DNA of 16,278 bases from Propionibacteriales bacterium (GTDB lineage: Bacteria > Actinomycetota > Actinomycetes > Propionibacteriales > Propionibacteriaceae), in NCBI GenBank assembly GCA_017882655.1, contig JADGPB010000007.1, forward strand, positions 1-16,278, written 5' to 3'. Shown in pieces: positions 7,423 through 14,642 of the stretch. A program made the position numbers and the translations under genes. Within the stretch, counting starts at the first letter, position 1. Each line of letters opens with the position of its first letter. A model generated the notes under the pieces. It was given only the letters and a program-made list of their open reading frames with translations, was not told where the DNA came from and searched no databases.

Positions 7423-8166
7423 GTGAACGACCGCACGGTCCGGCTCGAGGTGCCCTCCGACGAGAGCGACCCGGCCTCGTACCTGCGCGCCGCGTGGCGC
7501 ATCGCTGTGGAGCAGGGCGCCGAGCGCGTCGAACTCGTCGTCGGGACGTCCGACGGGCATCTGCGCCACGCGGCTCACCGCGCAGGCTTCCTCCACGAGG
7601 GAGTGCTTCGCAAGGGACGCGCCACCCCCGACGGCGCAGAGGACGTGCACCTGTACGCGATCGTGGCCGGTGACGACCACGAGGGACCGGCTGGCTTCTC
7701 GTACGTGATGAACGCCGCGCTCCCCCGCACCCGCGTCATCGCTCATGCGCTGTTCCGTGACGCCGACGACCGCGTGCTGCTGCTCCAGGTCTCGTACAAG
7801 AACGACTGGGAGCTGCCGGGTGGGATCGTCGAACGTCACGAACCGCCGCGACGAGGCGCCGAGCGCGAGGTCCTGGAGGAGATCGGCCTGGAACGCGTCC
7901 TCGGACAACCCCTGGTGGTCGACTGGTTGCCGCCCTACATCGGCTGGGACGACGCCGTGGAGTTCATCTTCGACGGTGGGGTGCTGACCCCCGACGACGT
8001 CGCGGCGATGACGCTCAACGACGGTGAGATCGTCTCAGCCCACTGGCTCACCGCCCGCGAAGCCGCCGGACATGTCTCTGATCTGGCCGCTCGCCGGCTG
8101 CTCTGGATCGACGACGTCCGGCCCACGACGACCACGTACTTCGAGGATGGTCGGCCTCAAGACTGA
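7423..8166 (+). CDS. Nudix hydrolase with N-terminal acetyltransferase-like fragment
   Basis: The 248-residue product has two parts. Residues 134-156 form a complete Nudix box, G-x5-E-x7-REVLEEIGL, so the C-terminal half (about 95-248) should hydrolyse a nucleoside diphosphate linked to another group, using Mg2+ held by E149, E152 and E153. Residues about 3-85 look like the second half of a GNAT acetyltransferase: a helix, a strand, then a helix with HRAGFLHEGVLRKG, reminiscent of the usual N-x-x-S-x-x-v-x-x-K-x-GF-x-x-EG ending of RimJ-type enzymes. The acetyl-CoA loop (Q/RxxGxG/A) is not visible, so acetyl transfer is unlikely. The start is a GTG with AGGAG five bases upstream. The upstream in-frame extension to 7162 overlaps the divergent gene and looks non-coding. 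The substrate cannot be told. Confidence 0.85.
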   Translation: MNDRTVRLEVPSDESDPASYLRAAWRIAVEQGAERVELVVGTSDGHLRHAAHRAGFLHEGVLRKGRATPDGAEDVHLYAIVAGDDHEGPAGFSYVMNAALPRTRVIAHALFRDADDRVLLLQVSYKNDWELPGGIVERHEPPRRGAEREVLEEIGLERVLGQPLVVDWLPPYIGWDDAVEFIFDGGVLTPDDVAAMTLNDGEIVSAHWLTAREAAGHVSDLAARRLLWIDDVRPTTTTYFEDGRPQD

Positions 8167-8170
8167 GCCC

Positions 8171-9064
8171 TCAGAACAAGGCAGATGCTAGTTCACGACG
8201 CGACCGCAGGACAGTGGGATCTGTCGGCTCGCAGGTGTCGTAGAGCTCCAGCACCCTCTTGCGCACGATGTCCCTCTCCTCGCCGGCGTGGCTTCGTACC
8301 GCGGCGACGAGCCGGGCGAAAGCCGCCTCGAGGGCACCGGTCGCTGCCTCGAGATCGGCCATGGCGAGAATGGCATCGAGATCGTCGGGGTTCGCCGCGA
8401 ACCTCTCCACGGCACCCTGCGGGTTTGAGGTGGTCACGCGAGAGAGAAGTCCGGACTGTGCGAGACCGGCTTTCGCGACGGCATCGGACGGCGTCGCGGC
8501 AAGGATCGTCTCGAACTCCTGTCGCGCCGCGGCATAGTCTTCGCGCTCCATGGAGGCGTACGCGGCGGCGTAGCGCGGATCCATCGCCACCTCGCCGTCG
8601 TCACCACTCGCTGCTGCAGGCGCGACGACCGGCTGCGCCTTGCCGACGACTCCGTACTTCGCGGCCATTTGCAGCAACTCGTCGATGCGCGCCTTGGCCT
8701 CGTCCTTGGCCAGCGTGCCCTGCCAGAGCGGGACGAGCTGTCCGCCCACGACCCCGGCGACGGTGGGGACGGCCTTGATCTGCAGCTCCGCCGCGAGCGG
8801 GGCGTTCGTGTCGACGTTCAGGCGCACCAAGAGCCAGCGGCCCGCGGCCTCGTTGGTCAGGGCGGCGAGGTCCTCGCTCAGCCGCTGCTGCTCGGGCGCG
8901 CGCGGCGAGTAGAACTCGATGAGGATCGGGTAGCGCGCAGAACCCTGCATCGCCGCGTCGAACGACGCATCGTCGACCTCGGTCACAAAGCTGCCGACAG
9001 GGGCCGCAGGAGCGCCCAGCGAGGACAGGTCGATGGCTCCTCGGAGCGAGTGTGGTTGCGTCAT
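8171..9064 (-). CDS. Thioredoxin-fold/TPR protein of the YbbN (CnoX) type, lacking CxxC
   Basis: The 297-residue product has a thioredoxin fold at about 25-130 and a helical TPR-like part at about 150-297 (with repeats such as YAAAYASMEREDYAAARQEF). Where thioredoxins have WCGPC it has SPRAPE, so no redox cysteines remain, although the cis-proline turn (KAVPTV) is kept. This architecture is that of YbbN/CnoX co-chaperones, which hold unfolding clients and hand them to chaperones. A holdase or adaptor role in the cytoplasm is inferred. The ATG at 9064 gives MTQPHSLRGAIDLSSLG, a natural N-terminus for this family. An in-frame ATG 23 codons before would add residues with no family resemblance, although GAGGGG stands just before it. 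It is divergent from pgm and converges on the Nudix gene four bases away. Confidence 0.85.
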   Translation of the reverse strand: MTQPHSLRGAIDLSSLGAPAAPVGSFVTEVDDASFDAAMQGSARYPILIEFYSPRAPEQQRLSEDLAALTNEAAGRWLLVRLNVDTNAPLAAELQIKAVPTVAGVVGGQLVPLWQGTLAKDEAKARIDELLQMAAKYGVVGKAQPVVAPAAASGDDGEVAMDPRYAAAYASMEREDYAAARQEFETILAATPSDAVAKAGLAQSGLLSRVTTSNPQGAVERFAANPDDLDAILAMADLEAATGALEAAFARLVAAVRSHAGEERDIVRKRVLELYDTCEPTDPTVLRSRRELASALF

Positions 9065-9147
9065 GAGGCCATTCAACCAGAGCGATCTGTCGTGACCAGA
9101 TACAGGAATCCTCGCCATCGACCCCTCGTCCTTGCCAGGATGAGTCC

Positions 9148-10770
9148 ATGGCTCACGAACGCGCAGGACTTGTCGCCCTCCCATCAGACCTGATCGACGT
9201 CGACGCGGTGCTGGCCGCGTACCACGACATCGTTCCGGATCCGACCAACCCGGACCAGATGGTGGTGTTCGGCACCTCGGGTCACAGGGGGTCCAGCCTC
9301 GACGGCGCTTTCAACGACGCCCACATCGCGGCGACGACCCAGGCGATCATCGAGTACCGGGCCTCGCAGGGCACCACGGGCCCCCTCTACATCGCGAAGG
9401 ACACGCACGCGTTGTCCGACCCGGCATGGCGCACGGCCATCGAGGTCCTGACAGCGCACGGCGTCCACGTTCGTGCCGAACGCGAGGACGAGTACACGCC
9501 GACGCCGTCCCTGTCGCGCGCGATCATCGTCCACAACCGCGGCCTGAGCGACCATCTCGCCGACGGCATCGTCGTGACGCCGTCGCACAACCCGCCCCGT
9601 GACGGCGGCTTCAAGTACAACCCGCCGAACGGCGGCCCGGCCGACACGGACGCGACCAAGGTCATCGCCGCTCGCGCCAACGAGCTGCTCGCCGATCCGG
9701 GACAGGTCCGCCGGACCCCGTACCAGCAGTGCGACGTGGAGCGGTGGGACTACCGCACCGCGTACTGCGAGGACCTGATCAACGCGATCGATCTCGACGC
9801 GATCAGGTCCGCCGGTGTACGGATCGGGGCGGATCCGATGGGCGGGGCGTCTGTGCAGTACTGGTCCTACATCGCGGAGAACCTGGGGCTGGACCTCACG
9901 GTGGTCAACCCGACGGTCGACCCCACCTGGCGGTTCATGACGCTCGACCACGACGGCAAGATCCGCATGGACTGCTCGTCGCCGTACGCGATGGCTTCCC
10001 TCGTCCAGCAGCGCGGCTCCTACGACATCGCCACCGGCAACGATGCCGACGCCGACCGCCACGGCATCGTCACCCCGGACGGCGGCCTGCTCAACCCCAA
10101 CCACTACCTTGCGGTCGCCATCCAGTACCTGTACGCGCACCGCAGCGGCTGGAACCCCGACGCCGGCATCGGCAAGACACTGGTGTCGAGCTCGATGATC
10201 GACAGGGTCGCGGCCGAGCTGGGCAGGACGCTGGTCGAGGTTCCGGTCGGCTTCAAGTGGTTCGTCCCCGGCCTGATCTCCGGCGACCTCGGCTTCGGTG
10301 GGGAGGAGTCGGCGGGAGCCTCGTTCCTCACCCTCGACGGTCTCACCTGGACCACGGACAAGGACGGCCTCCTGCTCGATCTGCTGGCCAGCGAGATCCT
10401 TGCGGTGACTGGCAAGTCTCCCTCAGCGCTGTACCGGGAGCTCGAAGCGAAGTACGGGGTCTCCTCGTACGCCCGCGTCGACGCGCCCGCGACGCGTGAG
10501 CAGAAGGAGAAGCTCGGCAGGCTCTCCCCCGCCGACGTGACTGCCACGGATCTGGCAGGTGAGCCGATCGTGGCGAAGCTGACCACCGCCCCCGGCAACG
10601 GTGCGCCGATCGGCGGCCTCAAGGTGACGACCGAGCATGCGTGGTTCGCCGCGCGGCCCTCCGGGACCGAGAACGTCTACAAGATCTACGCCGAGTCCCT
10701 GAAGGGTTCGGATCACCTCGCCGAGGTGCAGAAGGAGGCGCGGCAGGTCGTCGACAGCGTGCTCGGCTGA
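9148..10770 (+). CDS. pgm: Alpha-D-glucose phosphate-specific phosphoglucomutase
   Basis: Pgm (EC 5.4.2.2) interconverts glucose 6-phosphate and glucose 1-phosphate through a phosphoserine intermediate. The 540-residue product has the usual length and all four signatures in order: FGTSGHRGSS near the N-terminus, the phosphoserine loop TPSHNPPRDGG with S146, the Mg-binding GNDADADRHG with D299, D301 and D303, then the sugar-binding GGEESAGASF and the C-terminal phosphate-binding RPSGTENVYK. The start ATG has AGGA seven bases upstream, and MAHERAGLVALPSDL is typical for bacterial Pgm. It is transcribed divergently from the thioredoxin/TPR gene. Glucose 1-phosphate feeds ADP- or UDP-glucose synthesis, so its closeness to glgE-mak-glgB makes metabolic sense, although it is a separate transcription unit. 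Confidence 0.96.
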   Translation: MAHERAGLVALPSDLIDVDAVLAAYHDIVPDPTNPDQMVVFGTSGHRGSSLDGAFNDAHIAATTQAIIEYRASQGTTGPLYIAKDTHALSDPAWRTAIEVLTAHGVHVRAEREDEYTPTPSLSRAIIVHNRGLSDHLADGIVVTPSHNPPRDGGFKYNPPNGGPADTDATKVIAARANELLADPGQVRRTPYQQCDVERWDYRTAYCEDLINAIDLDAIRSAGVRIGADPMGGASVQYWSYIAENLGLDLTVVNPTVDPTWRFMTLDHDGKIRMDCSSPYAMASLVQQRGSYDIATGNDADADRHGIVTPDGGLLNPNHYLAVAIQYLYAHRSGWNPDAGIGKTLVSSSMIDRVAAELGRTLVEVPVGFKWFVPGLISGDLGFGGEESAGASFLTLDGLTWTTDKDGLLLDLLASEILAVTGKSPSALYRELEAKYGVSSYARVDAPATREQKEKLGRLSPADVTATDLAGEPIVAKLTTAPGNGAPIGGLKVTTEHAWFAARPSGTENVYKIYAESLKGSDHLAEVQKEARQVVDSVLG

Positions 10771-10794
10771 CGTCCGGACGAGAGGCTCAGTCGC

Positions 10795-11388
10795 TCAGGT
10801 GCCGTCGTCCTCGACGACGACTGCGTGACGCACGGCCACAGGCCGCACCCCGGACCGCTGGATGACCTGCTCGATGGTGTGCTCGATCGTGAACGGGTCG
10901 TCGACGTACTTGATCTCTCGCAACCCCTGGTCCTGCGCGGCCGACTCGAACACGAGGTGTCCGTAGTTGAACAGCGTGCCGAGGAAAGGCTGGTGGACGG
11001 TGATGTCGAGGATCCTCATCAAGGGCACCGTCGCCACATGGCGCTCGAACGTCCCGTGCACGCGGAACACCCGGAGGTTGGTCACGACGAAGCGGTCCAT
11101 GTGCAGCTCGTGGATCTGTAGCAGCCCGACCGCCGCCAGCCCCAGGCCGACGAGCATCATCAGCCACCAGCCCGGCCCGGCGTACCCCATCATCAGCAGG
11201 ATGGCTACGCCCATGACGACCCAACCCGCAGGTCCGAAAGCGGCGACAGGGGGCTTCGCGATCTCGACGATGACCACCTCGCCGTCGTCGTGGAGCAGGT
11301 GACGCTCGATGTCAGGGCGAAGGTAGCTGGTCCGCCGGACCCTGGGCTCAGCGAGCGGCGAGCGCAGTGAAGAACCGGACGATGGCAT
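10795..11388 (-). CDS. Bacterial PH-domain membrane protein
   Basis: The 197-residue product has a basic N-terminal segment (RVRRTSYLRPDIERHLL), two closely spaced membrane helices (about 52-72 and 75-93, rich in Gly, Met, Leu and Trp), and a cytoplasmic beta-rich domain beginning DRFVVTNLRVFRVHGTFERHVATVPL. That last pattern (TNxRVxxxxGxxxR, then P-x-x-RI-x-D) is typical of the bacterial PH domain (bPH_2) family, which often acts as membrane-attached scaffolds of unknown partner. The start is taken as the ATG at 11388. It lies inside the 3' end of the upstream 51-codon gene, a 41-base out-of-frame overlap, and a TTG at 11391 is an alternative. No good ribosome binding site is visible, so translation may be coupled. 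Its specific role is unknown. Confidence 0.8.
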   Translation of the reverse strand: MPSSGSSLRSPLAEPRVRRTSYLRPDIERHLLHDDGEVVIVEIAKPPVAAFGPAGWVVMGVAILLMMGYAGPGWWLMMLVGLGLAAVGLLQIHELHMDRFVVTNLRVFRVHGTFERHVATVPLMRILDITVHQPFLGTLFNYGHLVFESAAQDQGLREIKYVDDPFTIEHTIEQVIQRSGVRPVAVRHAVVVEDDGT

Positions 11389-11503
11389 CAAAGGCCCCGA
11401 CGAACGTCTTCACCGCGGCGGCAGCCTGCTCGGGGCGGGTGAAGAGGTAGAAGAGCACGAAGGCAGCCACCAGCAGCCAGACGGCTTTCTTGATCCACGT
11501 CAT
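11348..11503 (-). CDS. Small single-pass membrane protein, 51 residues
   Basis: A short gene preceding the PH-domain gene. The product starts MTWIKKAVWLLVAAFVLFYL. It has two lysines followed by a hydrophobic helix (about 7-22), a TRPEQ turn, and an amphipathic second helix (KTFVGAFDAIVRFFTALAA) ending in Arg. The start is well supported: AAGGGAG lies five bases before the ATG. The stop at 11350-11348 falls 41 bases inside the following gene in another frame. I have an impression of similar small membrane proteins next to PH-domain genes in other actinobacteria but cannot verify it. A structural or regulatory partner of the PH protein at the membrane is inferred from the overlap alone. Confidence 0.72.
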   Translation of the reverse strand: MTWIKKAVWLLVAAFVLFYLFTRPEQAAAAVKTFVGAFDAIVRFFTALAAR

Positions 11504-11508
11504 GACCA

Positions 11509-11515
11509 CTCCCTT
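11509..11515 (-). promoter_or_regulatory. Ribosome binding site of the 51-residue membrane protein
   Basis: AAGGGAG on the minus strand, five bases before the ATG at 11503. It is the main evidence that this short ORF is translated. Confidence 0.6.
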
Positions 11516-11520
11516 CACCT

Positions 11521-11540
11521 GAATCATTTTCTATACTGCC
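11521..11540. promoter_or_regulatory. A/T-rich divergent promoter core
   Basis: The A/T-rich patch TCATTTTCTATACT stands out in very GC-rich surroundings, between the divergent small membrane protein and epimerase genes. Plus strand: TATACT at 11532-11537 is a near-perfect -10, about 95 bases before the epimerase ATG. Minus strand: the same place reads TATAGA, about 28 bases before the small gene. No good -35 is seen for either direction. Confidence 0.4.
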
Positions 11541-11632
11541 GGACGATACGTCGCGCTCCCCGGACATCTCTCGCGTGTCGGTCACTGACCCCCTCAGGTC
11601 TGGCGAGAACCGCGTATGACAGGCTTCTAGTC

Positions 11633-12067
11633 ATGAACACCGACCTCTTTGTCTGCATCGACCATGTCGGCCTCGCGGTACCCAACCTCGACGAGGCCAT
11701 CAAGTTCCACACAGAGGTGATGGGTTGGCGCGTGCTCCACCGCGAGACCAACGACGAGCAGGGCGTCGAAGAGGCCATGCTCGGCACAGGCGAGCAGGGC
11801 GTGGAGAACGCCCAGATCCAGCTGCTCGCCCCGCTGAACGAGAACTCCACGATCGCCAAGTTCATCGCCAAGAACGGCCAGGGCATCCAGCAGCTCGCCT
11901 ACCGCGTCAAGGACATCGACGCTGTCTCGGAGGCGCTCCGCGCCGGTGGCGTGCGGCTCCTGTACCCCGAGCCGAAGATCGGGACCGGCGGCTCGCGGAT
12001 CCAGTTCGCGCACCCGAAGGACACCGGCGGCATCCTGCTCGAGATCGTCGAGCCCGCAGCCCACTGA
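11633..12067 (+). CDS. mce: Methylmalonyl-CoA epimerase
   Basis: The enzyme (EC 5.1.99.1) interconverts the 2R and 2S forms of methylmalonyl-CoA, linking propionyl-CoA carboxylase with the B12-dependent mutase. The 144-residue product has the two-module vicinal oxygen chelate fold of this family, with conserved DHVGLAV (H11), YxxxxGW, NDEQGVEEAML, QLLAP (Q63), GSRIQFAHPKDTGGILLEIVEP (final ligand E137). Family members typically have HH in the GxHHIA segment that opens the third metal-ligand strand; here it is GIQQLAYRV (Q86, Q87). From memory, some actinobacterial homologues also have QQ, so this looks like a lineage variant rather than damage. The Shine-Dalgarno is weak. No mutase gene lies in the window. 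From memory, the next gene in some relatives is a thiolase (fadA4), absent here. Confidence 0.92.
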   Translation: MNTDLFVCIDHVGLAVPNLDEAIKFHTEVMGWRVLHRETNDEQGVEEAMLGTGEQGVENAQIQLLAPLNENSTIAKFIAKNGQGIQQLAYRVKDIDAVSEALRAGGVRLLYPEPKIGTGGSRIQFAHPKDTGGILLEIVEPAAH

Positions 12068-12076
12068 TACTCGGTC

Positions 12077-12104
12077 CTCGGCTTTGCCGGGCGGGAGAAC
12101 CGCC
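12077..12104 (+). terminator. Two adjacent short hairpins after mce, possible weak terminator
   Basis: CGGC-TTT-GCCG (12079-12089) is followed at once by GGCGG-GAGAA-CCGCC (12090-12104). The hairpins begin about ten bases after the mce stop. There is no T-run, so an intrinsic terminator or attenuator is only a possibility. TAGCCT at 12111-12116 just after could be a -10 for the next gene. Confidence 0.3.
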
Positions 12105-12155
12105 ACGGGGTAGCCTTCGAAGCAGACCCACCCGTCCGGCACGAGGAGCCGCCGC

Positions 12156-13373
12156 ATGAACGACGACTATGAGGATTCCGGTCTCAGCCTGTTCGACGAG
12201 CGCGCGACCGTTGTCGGAGGCTTCCCCAACGCCGTCCTCGGCTACGACAAGAAAGAGGTCGACGACCATGTGCGCAAGCTCGAGCGCCAGATCCTCGACC
12301 TGCGTCGTCAGATGCGCGAGCAGACGACCGAGCACGAGCTGCTCAAGTCTCAGGCCTCTGCCACCGACCTGAGTCGGCTGACCGGCCACGCGTCCGTACT
12401 CCTGAACGCCGCCGAATCGCACTCCGAGGAGCTGAAGACCAGCGCACAGATCGAGGCGCAGGTCATCCGGGAGTCCGCTCGGCGCGACGGGGAGGAGCTC
12501 CGCGCCGGTGGCCAGCAGGAGGCCGACGATCTTCGTGCTACTTCCATGGCCAACCTCCGCCGCTTGCGCGACAAGCAGACCGAAGAGCTCAGCGCGACCC
12601 TCGCCGCTGCTCGGCAGGAGGCCGAGCAGGTCGTGACGTCGGCTTCACGCCACGTCGAGGCCATCGTCCGCCAGGCCAACCAGCAAGCAGCCGCGATCGT
12701 CGCCGCTGCGGAGGCCGAGGCCGCGCGCATCACGCAGGAGGCACAAGGGGCTGCCGATCGGACAAGGACCACGGCGACACAAGCCGCGAGTGACGCCCAC
12801 GCGCAGGCAGCCAAGCTACTCGCCGACGCCACCGCGCAGCACGAGGCCGCCACCAAGCTTCTGGCCGACGAGACAGACGCAGCGGCTCAGATCCGCTCCG
12901 GCGCCGGACAGGATGCCGAGAACACCCGGATCCAGGCCGTACGGGAGGCGGAGCAGCACCTCGCTTCAACTCGTTCGGCCGGCGCGCAGCTGCGCGCACG
13001 ACTCGACGCCGAGGCGGAACGCCGCAAGGACCAGCTCGTCGCCGAGATCGCCGCCCTCGCCAACCAGAAGAAGGCGATCCAGGCTCAGCTCAACCAGATC
13101 GTCGGCATCGGTCGCCAGGCGGCCTCTGCCGGCGACCAGACCGAGGGCGAGTGGCCCAGCGCGCTCTATCCTCCCGAGGAGACCCTTCCCGCGGAGAGCG
13201 CGGAGGCTGAGTCGCCGGCGAAGGCAGGCAAGCGCAAAGCTCGTACCAAGCAAGAACCTGACACAGAGGACGCCGACGAGCAGCAGCCGGCAGAGGAGGG
13301 CCCGGCTCTCGAGGACGGGCAGGCCGACGACGACGCGGTGAGCACAGTGATCCGCAAGAGAGACGAACAATGA
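12156..13373 (+). CDS. DivIVA-like coiled-coil protein
   Basis: The 405-residue product begins with an acidic 20-residue tail. It then has FPNAVLGYDKKEVDDHVRKL (23-42), which matches the DivIVA N-terminal pattern (F-x5-GYD-x2-EVD-x-F/H-x3-L), a domain that senses curved membrane and recruits partners. Residues about 34-320 form a nearly unbroken coiled coil, rich in Ala, Glu, Gln and Arg. The last 85 residues are disordered, with Pro/Glu and a Lys-rich patch (KAGKRKARTKQEP). DivIVA relatives in this phylum (Wag31/DivIVA, Scy, FilP) organise polar growth and the cytoskeleton. This is too long to be Wag31 itself, so a scaffold role is inferred. GAGGAG lies seven bases before the ATG. The stop overlaps the next start as ATGA, indicating coupled translation with the permease. 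Confidence 0.8.
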   Translation: MNDDYEDSGLSLFDERATVVGGFPNAVLGYDKKEVDDHVRKLERQILDLRRQMREQTTEHELLKSQASATDLSRLTGHASVLLNAAESHSEELKTSAQIEAQVIRESARRDGEELRAGGQQEADDLRATSMANLRRLRDKQTEELSATLAAARQEAEQVVTSASRHVEAIVRQANQQAAAIVAAAEAEAARITQEAQGAADRTRTTATQAASDAHAQAAKLLADATAQHEAATKLLADETDAAAQIRSGAGQDAENTRIQAVREAEQHLASTRSAGAQLRARLDAEAERRKDQLVAEIAALANQKKAIQAQLNQIVGIGRQAASAGDQTEGEWPSALYPPEETLPAESAEAESPAKAGKRKARTKQEPDTEDADEQQPAEEGPALEDGQADDDAVSTVIRKRDEQ

Positions 13374-14638
13374 CGCAGGGCGACACCCCAGAACCCGTGT
13401 TCGAGGACCAGCCGGTGGAGAACATCCCGCTGCCCCCCGTGGACGTGACCGCCGAGCCTCAGGAGGCGGTGGAGGGACACAGCACCGGCTCCCGCTTCCA
13501 CTGGCCCGTGACCGCCCTTCGTCGCATGACCACGCGGCACCTGGCTCCTGACGCCGTGGACGTGGTAACGCCGCCACCCCCGCCGACGCCAAGCGGGAAC
13601 ACGACTGACATGATCATCCGGCAACCATTCGCGTTCGGCTTCTACGCCACCATCGGAGCCTTGGTCGCGATCAGCCTGGGCAACGCGCTGATCTCCCTGA
13701 AGACCATCCTCCTCATCGTCGTGCTGAGCCTGTTCATCGCTCTGGGCCTGAACCCGATGGTCGAGTGGCTCACCAAACGGCGGCTTCCTAGGGGCATTGC
13801 CGTGGTCGCCGTGATGTTGGGGGTCCTCGTGGTCGTCGGTCTCGGCGCTACGGCCCTGCTCCCGGTCGTCACCGACCAGGGGACAACTCTGTACAAGAAC
13901 GCACCGACCTACATCCAGGCGTTGCGCGACAACCAACAGATCGCCAACCTCGACGCCCAGTACCACTTCATCACGCGGCTGCAGGACTTCCTGACGAACG
14001 GCAACCTGCTCAACGCCCTCTGGAACGGGTTGCTGGGTGCCGGCGCGGTCGTGGCGAACGCCTTGTTCTCGCTGATCGTCACGATCGTGCTCACGGCGTA
14101 CTTCCTGGCCAGCCTGCCGCAGATCAAGACCACGATCTACCTGCTCTCCCCCGGGTCGCGCAGGCCTCGCGCCAAGTACCTCGCCGACGAGATGTTCACC
14201 CGGATCGGCGGCTACGTGACGGGCATGACGATCGACGTCGTCATCGCGGGCATCGTCTTCTTCATCTTCCTCTCGTTCGTCGGGCTCCCCCAGTACGCGC
14301 TGGCGCTGGCCTTCATGGTCGCGCTCCTCACGTACATCCCGCTGATCGGCGGCATCACCAACATCGTCGTCGTCAGCCTCATAGGCCTGTCGGTGAGCCC
14401 GACGGTCGGCGTGATCTGTCTGATCTTCTGCATCCTGTACCAGCAGTTCGACACGTACTTCACGCAGCCGCGACTCATGGCGCGCCAGGTCAAGGTGCCG
14501 GGCGCGGTCGTCGTGGTCGCGGCCCTCGCGGGCGGCACCTCGTTTGGCATCCCCGGAGCGGTCATGGCCATACCGCTGGCCGCGGCACTGCTGCTGGTCT
14601 ATCGCGAGGTCATCCTCCCGGCCCTCGACGCCCGCTGA
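13370..14638 (+). CDS. AI-2E family transporter (PerM/YdiK-type permease)
   Basis: The 422-residue product has a Pro-rich cytoplasmic N-terminus of about 80 residues, then some eight hydrophobic segments. The first are FAFGFYATIGALVAISLG and LKTILLIVVLSLFIALGL, followed by the family hallmark LNPMVEWLTKRRLPRGIAV. A longer soluble loop (about 165-215) separates helix 3 from helix 4. The C-terminal half has YIPLIGGITNIVV, QQFDTYFTQPRLM and GIPGAVMAIPLAA, typical of the AI-2E transporter family (Pfam PF01594). Substrates are mostly unknown: some members move autoinducer-2, others ions such as Na+/H+. It shares ATGA with the preceding DivIVA-like gene, so the two are co-translated. It converges on nucS with four bases between stop codons. 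Confidence 0.9.
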   Translation: MTQGDTPEPVFEDQPVENIPLPPVDVTAEPQEAVEGHSTGSRFHWPVTALRRMTTRHLAPDAVDVVTPPPPPTPSGNTTDMIIRQPFAFGFYATIGALVAISLGNALISLKTILLIVVLSLFIALGLNPMVEWLTKRRLPRGIAVVAVMLGVLVVVGLGATALLPVVTDQGTTLYKNAPTYIQALRDNQQIANLDAQYHFITRLQDFLTNGNLLNALWNGLLGAGAVVANALFSLIVTIVLTAYFLASLPQIKTTIYLLSPGSRRPRAKYLADEMFTRIGGYVTGMTIDVVIAGIVFFIFLSFVGLPQYALALAFMVALLTYIPLIGGITNIVVVSLIGLSVSPTVGVICLIFCILYQQFDTYFTQPRLMARQVKVPGAVVVVAALAGGTSFGIPGAVMAIPLAAALLLVYREVILPALDAR

Positions 14639-14642
14639 CGGG

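Noticed and set aside
8160..8176. CTGAG/CTCAG palindrome between the Nudix and thioredoxin/TPR stops
   Set aside because: A five-base stem with a two-base loop and no T-run is too small to be called a terminator.
9184..10140. Minus-strand ORF of 318 codons opposite pgm
   Set aside because: Val/Arg-rich shadow product; the plus strand carries every phosphoglucomutase signature.
10771..10794. GTCCGGAC palindrome between the pgm and PH-domain stops
   Set aside because: A perfect eight-base palindrome with no loop or T-run; likely chance in GC-rich DNA.
11388..11585. Minus-strand 65-codon ORF upstream of the PH-domain gene
   Set aside because: It covers the promoter patch and overlaps the 51-codon gene in another frame. 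Its product has no membrane helix or motif, and the 51-codon ORF has the ribosome binding site.
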